Below, piece after piece: positions 21,834 through 27,137 of a DNA stretch of 27,137 nt. A model generated the notes under the pieces. That model was given only the letters and a program-made list of their open reading frames with translations, was not told the origin of the DNA and did not search any database. The DNA comes from CAYVGO01 sp964450725 (GTDB lineage: Bacteria; Bacteroidota; Bacteroidia; Bacteroidales; UBA932), in NCBI GenBank assembly GCA_964450725.1, contig CAYVGO010000029.1, positions 1 through 27,137 of the forward strand, written 5' to 3'. The stretch's first letter is position 1, and every line of letters begins with the position of its first letter. The position numbers and the translations under genes were made by a program.

Positions 21834-24800
21834 TTGATTAAGAAATTTATTTTGGATTTATCATATATAAAGTTGAAGATGAAAACATTTCTTACTTTAC
21901 AATCGTTGTTTTTTTTACTATTGTTATCTCCCTTTCTTCAAGGACAGGTAATGTCTAATGCTTCTGAAAACACAAGAGTTGATTTGTTACAAGGGTTGGT
22001 AATTGATAAAGTTACCGGTGAACCGGTGGTTGGTGCTTCTATATTGATTAAAGGAGAGATAAAAGGTGTCATTTCGGATGCAAATGGACATTTTTCGCTG
22101 GCAGTATCTCCGAACACTCTACTTAAAGTAAGTTGTATTGGTTATGCAGACCAAGAAGTAACCTCAGCACCTAATATGACAATTGTATTGTCTGAAAGTT
22201 CCGAAAATATTGATGAAGTAGTAGTCACGGCAATGGGTATTGCTCGTCAATCTAAAACGTTGACTTATGCGGCTCAAACGATTGGTGGCGGAGAATTGAC
22301 AAAAGTCAAAGAGGTCAATTTTGTTAATTCTTTACAAGGAAAATCTGCCGGATTAACAATAGTTCCAAATGCTACCGGAGCCGGAGGTTCAACTAAAATC
22401 TTACTTCGTGGAGTTTCTTCATTCGGTAACAATACTCCACTGATTGTGGTGGACGGAATTCCGATGGTCAATAAAGACAAGGGACAGCAGGGTTTTGGTA
22501 ATGTTGAGTATGAAGGTTCTCGAGACGGTGGAGATGCAATGAGTAATATTAATTCAGATGATATTGCTAGTATTACTGTATTGAAGGGCGCTAATGCAGC
22601 GGCTCTTTACGGAAGCGCTGCCGGTAATGGGGTTTTACTGATTACTACCAAAAAGGGACATGCGGGTTCTTTACGTATAGATATTAGCAGTAATACAGTG
22701 GTAGAAACTCCTTTAGTACTACCTAAGTTGCAAAAAAAATATACGGTGAAAGAGTTTAATGATAAAGGACAGATTATAGATTATTGGGGAGATACTTATG
22801 AAAATAGTACAGTGAATTATCCCGCAGGGTTTACGAATCATTACAATGACAATCTCAAAGTTTTTTATACTCCCGGTGTTACCTCTACCAACTCTTTTTC
22901 CATTAATGCGGGAAGTACTAATGCTCAAAGTTACTTTTCTTACAGTAACACTGCCTCTAAGGGAATAACTCCTGATAATAAGTTTTTGCGTCATAATTTC
23001 AACTATAAACAGAATTATAGCGCTTTTAATAACCATTTGCAATTAACTTTTCAGGGTGGTTATATGTATCAAAAGGTTGACAATACTCCGACCAGTGGAC
23101 GGAGTAGTACAACATACAATGTTTACACTTCACCGGGGTCATTAGATTTGCCGTACTACAAAAAAAACTTTGAACGCGACCCCAATGATTCACAACGGGA
23201 TTCTCTTTATCGAGCCGAAAATGTAAAAGTGATGAATTGGCCGATTGTCAATGACTTTTCTCGTAATCCTTACTTTATGACAAATCGGATGAAACCTGAG
23301 TCAAAAAGAACCCGATATAATTTAGGTTTACAATTGACTTACAATATTATTGAAGGTTTATCAATTTCAGCTCGAGGTGCCTACGAAAGAACTGACGATC
23401 TTTTTCAACAAAATTTTTATGCTTCATGGGATAATAAAAACTGGGGAACAAAAGATATCGGACGGTTTATTCACGATTTGTCTTGGGATGATCAGTTGTT
23501 TGCAGATGCAATCATCAATTTCACAAAAAAAATAGGAGATTTTGATTTGATAGTGCTTGCCGGAGGTAGTTATCAGCATAATAGAAGTGATGTTAAAAAC
23601 ACAAATAAATATCTTAATATTGATACAACCAATTTTAAACAAAGAGATATAACTAATCAATTTATTCTCAATGGAACTTGGGGAAATTCAACAACACAAA
23701 GTGAATATTTTTATTTAAGAGGCAGAACTTTCTTGGGGGCTGTTTTTGGTTCTTTATCCATAGGATGGAGAGAATTGGTTTATTTGGAGGTTACCGGACG
23801 TACCGATTGGTCTTCAACATTTGTTGATAACCCTACGTGGAGTATTACCGGACGACCTTATTATTTTTATCCTTCCTTTGGAGTCAATACTCTTTTGAAT
23901 AAGTATATTCCTTTACCAAAGTGGTTTAATCTGCTCAAATTACGTGCTTCTTACAGTCAAGTGAGTACACCTTTTCCTGATGCTTTGCAACTTTATATTG
24001 CACCTTCTAAAGCTATTGCCACACTTCAATCCATAGAACCAATTACAAAAGCAAAACCCGAAAGTGTAAAATCATTTGAAGCGGGATTGTTATTGGGATT
24101 TTTGAATGACAATCTGTCATTAGAACTCACATATTATGATACTCAGTTTGCCGACCAATATATGCTGGTACCAACAGGGTCAACTTCGGGATATAAAAAT
24201 AGATATGTGAATGAAGCCGCAATGCAAAATAAAGGAGTGGAAGTTACGGCAAGTTACAATATAGGTTTTCTAAATAATGAATTGTTGTGGGAAACAGTTT
24301 TGAATTTTTCATATAACTACAATAAAGTCTTGAAACTTCCTGAAAACAATAAGGTGATAAACTACATTTCCAATAATGGATTGAAAAATATTACAACAGA
24401 AGGAGTGGCATTCGGAGATTTGTGGACATTTGATTATGCCCGAGACAATGCGGGAAAAATTTTGAAAAATGGAGAAGGAGGACCTGCCGGGTCAAATAAG
24501 TATGATTACTTTTTAGGCAATGGAAATGCTCCTTTTTCCATTGGATGGAACAATACTTTTTCTTGGAAAAATATCCGCTTAAGTTTTTTGATTGATGGAA
24601 AAATTGGAGGTAAAGTTTTTTCATACAGTGAAGCCGAGTTTGACAAGTTGGGCTATTCGCAACGATCTGCAGATGCACGAGATCAAGGATATATTGATGT
24701 TGAAGGAGTAAGATTTGACCCTAAGATTTTTTATCAAACAACTGGACAAGGATATTTTATGAGAAATTATACCTATAGTGCAACAAACTTTAGACTGAGA

Positions 24801-25013
24801 GAACTTTCTATAGGATATTTATTTCAAAACCTTTTTGGTAAAGGTAAAAACTTACAGTTGAGTTTTATCGCAAGAAACTTATTTTTCTTCTACAATAGAG
24901 CTCCACATGACCCCGATGTTTCTTTTTCTACCGGAGTTACTATGCAAGGAATAGAGGCATTTACCATTCCAACCACTCGCTCTACAGGATTAAATATAAA
25001 ACTAAACTTTTAA
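21834..25013 (+). CDS. SusC/RagA-type TonB-dependent transporter
   Basis: The frame encodes 1059 residues; the ATG at 21879 (MKTFLTLQSLFFLLLLSPFLQGQ) gives a normal signal peptide and a 1044-residue precursor, so I prefer it. The mature protein begins with a carboxypeptidase-regulatory-like domain (LQGLVIDKVTGEPVVGASI), then DEVVVTAMG and the plug with the SusC signature ILLRGVSSFGNNTPLIVVDG and ITVLKGANAAALYGS. The barrel ends in STGLNIKLNF. SusC proteins form the outer-membrane channel, closed by a SusD lid, that imports glycans or peptides with TonB/ExbBD energy. The SusD gene follows after 29 bases. No glycoside hydrolase, peptidase or sensor gene lies beside the pair in the window, so the ligand cannot be assigned. 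Confidence 0.95.
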   Translation: MIKKFILDLSYIKLKMKTFLTLQSLFFLLLLSPFLQGQVMSNASENTRVDLLQGLVIDKVTGEPVVGASILIKGEIKGVISDANGHFSLAVSPNTLLKVSCIGYADQEVTSAPNMTIVLSESSENIDEVVVTAMGIARQSKTLTYAAQTIGGGELTKVKEVNFVNSLQGKSAGLTIVPNATGAGGSTKILLRGVSSFGNNTPLIVVDGIPMVNKDKGQQGFGNVEYEGSRDGGDAMSNINSDDIASITVLKGANAAALYGSAAGNGVLLITTKKGHAGSLRIDISSNTVVETPLVLPKLQKKYTVKEFNDKGQIIDYWGDTYENSTVNYPAGFTNHYNDNLKVFYTPGVTSTNSFSINAGSTNAQSYFSYSNTASKGITPDNKFLRHNFNYKQNYSAFNNHLQLTFQGGYMYQKVDNTPTSGRSSTTYNVYTSPGSLDLPYYKKNFERDPNDSQRDSLYRAENVKVMNWPIVNDFSRNPYFMTNRMKPESKRTRYNLGLQLTYNIIEGLSISARGAYERTDDLFQQNFYASWDNKNWGTKDIGRFIHDLSWDDQLFADAIINFTKKIGDFDLIVLAGGSYQHNRSDVKNTNKYLNIDTTNFKQRDITNQFILNGTWGNSTTQSEYFYLRGRTFLGAVFGSLSIGWRELVYLEVTGRTDWSSTFVDNPTWSITGRPYYFYPSFGVNTLLNKYIPLPKWFNLLKLRASYSQVSTPFPDALQLYIAPSKAIATLQSIEPITKAKPESVKSFEAGLLLGFLNDNLSLELTYYDTQFADQYMLVPTGSTSGYKNRYVNEAAMQNKGVEVTASYNIGFLNNELLWETVLNFSYNYNKVLKLPENNKVINYISNNGLKNITTEGVAFGDLWTFDYARDNAGKILKNGEGGPAGSNKYDYFLGNGNAPFSIGWNNTFSWKNIRLSFLIDGKIGGKVFSYSEAEFDKLGYSQRSADARDQGYIDVEGVRFDPKIFYQTTGQGYFMRNYTYSATNFRLRELSIGYLFQNLFGKGKNLQLSFIARNLFFFYNRAPHDPDVSFSTGVTMQGIEAFTIPTTRSTGLNIKLNF

Positions 25014-25042
25014 AATCATTAAACTAATTAATATTATTTATT

Positions 25043-26800
25043 ATGAAAAAATTCTTTTTTACATCTAAGAAGTTGAATACATTATTGTTTGTTATAGGAT
25101 TATTCCTCTTTGCATGTACAAATGACCCTATTGCTCCACCAACTACAGAAGTGAAACCCATAGAAATTCCGGGTGCAGTGGATACAATTCCTAAACATAG
25201 TCAAGATCCAAAAACTATTGATGATGTGGAATTACTTTTTGATACTCCTATGACTGTGATTTGGCATTGGAGACAAAATGATTATCAATATACACGTAAT
25301 CTTAGTCTTGATATGTGGAGCGGATATTGTGCACAACCTCATCATGCTTTTTCTTTTGAAGATATAACCAATTACAATTTAGAAGATAGGTCTCACAACG
25401 GATTGAGTGGAGGAATGATTTTACAGGCAATGCAACCCAATTTACCCGCTATAATGGCTGTTGCGGACTCATTGGGAGTGCCAGAATATGGAGCAATTGC
25501 TCGTATTCTATTTGCCTTTGGTGCAACCTTTGACGTTGATGCCCAAGGTCCTATCAATTACAATGACTTTAAACTTCGTAAAGATGGTGAACGCGTTGGT
25601 TATAACGGAGCAAAAGAGGCAATGCTATTCATTTATAGAGACTTGAAGTTGGCCAGAGAAGTTCTTACGAACTTTTTAAATACAAATCCCTCTCCGGCAA
25701 AATTAGAAGCATTAAGATATTTTGATCGACTATGTGGAGGAAGTTATGAGCGATGGATACAGTTTGCTAACTCAATCATGTTCAGATTAGCCATCAGAAT
25801 GTCTAAGGCCGATCCTGCAACGGCTCAACAAATTGGCGAAGATGGAGTTAATAATTCTTATGGATTGATTACTCAAGATGTATTGTGTGCCCTTCATTTA
25901 TCAGGGAAAAATGGTTATGCTAATGAATATTGGCGCATGTTTGAGTCGTGGAGAGATTGTGTACTGGGTGCTTCATGGGAGAATTTAATGAAAACCTATA
26001 AAATACCTTTTATGGAAAGGTGGTATCAAACCAATTCCGGAAATGTAGCCAATAAAAATACAGGGGAATTAATGCTGGAAAAGAATGTGACAGTTTGGGG
26101 TATTCGATTAGGATTAACGAAAGATGATGTGGGAACAGACAAAGCAAGTCCCTATAGTGTGGCTTCTTGGTTAGCACAGCGATGGGAACTTAGAGACCCA
26201 ATCCTTCTTACGGTTGCAGAGATGAAATTTGCACAGGCCGAGGCAAAATTAAGAGGATGGAATGTCGGTGGAGGAACTGCACAATCTTACTATGAAGAGG
26301 GAATACGTTCATTTTTTGACCGTGAAAATACTTTTACAGGCTTAAATGCAAGTGCAGATGATTATATCAATCAAAATGTTGCTCCTGTGGATTATGTGGA
26401 TTATCGGAATTCTGCTTATAATAAACCTCCCGTATGTACATTATCTGTAAAGTGGGACGAAGCAGCCTCCAGTGAATTAAAGTTGGAGCGGATTATTACT
26501 CAAAAATATATTGCCAATTTTCCTTTAGCATGTCAAGCTTGGGCGGAGTTCCGTAGAACCGGCTATCCAAGGCTTTATCCTATTGTAGCCAATAATAGTG
26601 CAGGAAAAGTGGATACAGATATTCAAATTCGCCGAATGCGTTGGGATGAAAGTAGTTCAGACCCAATAGTTATAGGACACCTAAGCACAGCAAAAGCTAA
26701 ACTTTTGGAAGAAAAAACAAGTGCTCCAGAACCTACCAATACCGGTGAAAATACTGCAGGAACAAGAATTTGGTGGGATACCGGCGGATCTAATTTTTAA
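25043..26800 (+). CDS. SusD/RagB-type nutrient-binding outer-membrane lipoprotein
   Basis: The 585-residue protein has a lipoprotein signal with Cys25 (FLFACTNDP). The mature part resembles the SusD-like_2 branch of SusD proteins: YTRNLSLDMWSGYCAQPHHAF near the N-terminus, then helical tetratricopeptide-like segments (IMAVADSLGVPEYGAIARILFAFGATFDVDAQGPINY; ALRYFDRLCGGSYERWIQFANSIMFRLAIRM). The closing helix LERIITQKYIANFPLACQAWAEFRRTGYPRL is typical of the family. It should act as the lid of the upstream SusC channel and capture ligand at the surface. A strong terminator begins 9 bases after the stop codon. Confidence 0.93.
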   Translation: MKKFFFTSKKLNTLLFVIGLFLFACTNDPIAPPTTEVKPIEIPGAVDTIPKHSQDPKTIDDVELLFDTPMTVIWHWRQNDYQYTRNLSLDMWSGYCAQPHHAFSFEDITNYNLEDRSHNGLSGGMILQAMQPNLPAIMAVADSLGVPEYGAIARILFAFGATFDVDAQGPINYNDFKLRKDGERVGYNGAKEAMLFIYRDLKLAREVLTNFLNTNPSPAKLEALRYFDRLCGGSYERWIQFANSIMFRLAIRMSKADPATAQQIGEDGVNNSYGLITQDVLCALHLSGKNGYANEYWRMFESWRDCVLGASWENLMKTYKIPFMERWYQTNSGNVANKNTGELMLEKNVTVWGIRLGLTKDDVGTDKASPYSVASWLAQRWELRDPILLTVAEMKFAQAEAKLRGWNVGGGTAQSYYEEGIRSFFDRENTFTGLNASADDYINQNVAPVDYVDYRNSAYNKPPVCTLSVKWDEAASSELKLERIITQKYIANFPLACQAWAEFRRTGYPRLYPIVANNSAGKVDTDIQIRRMRWDESSSDPIVIGHLSTAKAKLLEEKTSAPEPTNTGENTAGTRIWWDTGGSNF

Positions 26801-26808
26801 TTAATTAC

Positions 26809-26854
26809 AAAAAGGTAGAATCTGTTATTCTTTTCCTTTGATTCTACCTTTTTT
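26809..26854 (+). terminator. Rho-independent terminator after SusD
   Basis: Perfect 14-base arms AAAAAGGTAGAATC (26809-26822) and GATTCTACCTTTTT (26840-26853) surround a 17-base loop and end in a T-run. It follows the SusD stop and precedes the small lipoprotein gene by 35 bases. Confidence 0.85.
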
Positions 26855-26889
26855 CCTTTCGTATTATTTACTCTTTAATATTTTGCACT

Positions 26890-27132
26890 ATGAAACACAT
26901 TGTTATTTTTTTATCAATCCTTTTTATGGTAATGTTTTTCGGGATATCATGTAAGAAAAACACACCAACTTGTAAAACTTGTGGATGGGCTAACACGCAA
27001 GGGGGGGATATTGTAGAAGGAAGTCAACAATTGTGTGGAGATGCAATTACTGAATGGGAGGCAAAGGAGTATCCACAATCTGCTACGACTTCCACCGTCA
27101 AGTCGGTGACCAAGTTTGCTGTTTGTAAGTAA
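26890..27132 (+). CDS. Small cysteine-rich lipoprotein, unknown function
   Basis: The 80-residue product has a lipoprotein signal (IVIFLSILFMVMFFGISC, Cys21) followed by KKNTPTC. The mature part of about 60 residues contains four further cysteines (28, 31, 49, 79), the first two as CKTC, enough for two disulfides or a small metal site. It shows no catalytic motif I recognise. It lies 89 bases after SusD on the same strand, with a strong terminator between them and no clear promoter of its own in the 35 bases that remain. A run of seven G at 27001-27007 inside the gene is a possible slippage site. It may be an accessory surface protein of the SusCD locus, by position only. Confidence 0.62.
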   Translation: MKHIVIFLSILFMVMFFGISCKKNTPTCKTCGWANTQGGDIVEGSQQLCGDAITEWEAKEYPQSATTSTVKSVTKFAVCK

Positions 27133-27137
27133 ATAGT

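Overview
The window looks like a draft or metagenome scaffold from a member of the Bacteroidota, most likely Bacteroidales. The evidence is a SusC/SusD pair, a second TonB-dependent receptor with an N-terminal carboxypeptidase-regulatory-like domain, a type IX secretion (T9SS) substrate, many lipoproteins and outer-membrane beta-barrels, AT-rich coding DNA, and several promoters of the Bacteroidota form TTTG-N19-21-TAnnTTTG instead of the E. coli form. A 100-N assembly gap lies inside a tandem repeat. I saw no rRNA, tRNA or CRISPR array.

Layout. (1) 1-1800: a visibly more GC-rich accessory patch. It holds a 5'-truncated REP-associated (IS200-like) transposase remnant, several copies of a palindromic REP-like element, and an outer-membrane barrel gene that looks like an OmpA-type protein cut off at its linker. 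(2) 1807-6915, plus strand: a promoter followed by five closely spaced genes. These are a Tat-exported Gfo/Idh/MocA oxidoreductase, a Tat-exported sugar-phosphate isomerase/epimerase-like TIM barrel, butyrate kinase, a small outer-membrane barrel and a family 2 glycosyltransferase. (3) 7041-7712: uracil-DNA glycosylase. (4) 7713-8526: a VapBC-like PIN toxin/antitoxin cassette enclosed by an exact 25-bp direct repeat that copies the last bases of ung. (5) 8552-21265, all minus strand: an AI-2E-type permease; a 1168-residue T9SS cargo translationally coupled to a beta-barrel; a TonB receptor and a beta-helix lipoprotein separated by a 41-bp tandem repeat array that contains the gap; and a GH110 alpha-1,3-galactosidase. 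(6) 21679-27132, plus strand: a promoter, SusC, SusD, a strong terminator hairpin, and a small cysteine-rich lipoprotein.

Much of the window therefore concerns the cell envelope and glycans: binding and import (SusCD; TonB receptor plus lipoprotein), cleavage of terminal alpha-1,3-galactose (GH110), export and display of a large surface protein (T9SS cargo plus barrel), and periplasmic sugar conversion (MocA-type oxidoreductase plus TIM barrel). The clearest signs of genome remodelling are the REP/transposase remnant, the direct-repeat-bounded toxin/antitoxin cassette and the 41-bp array.
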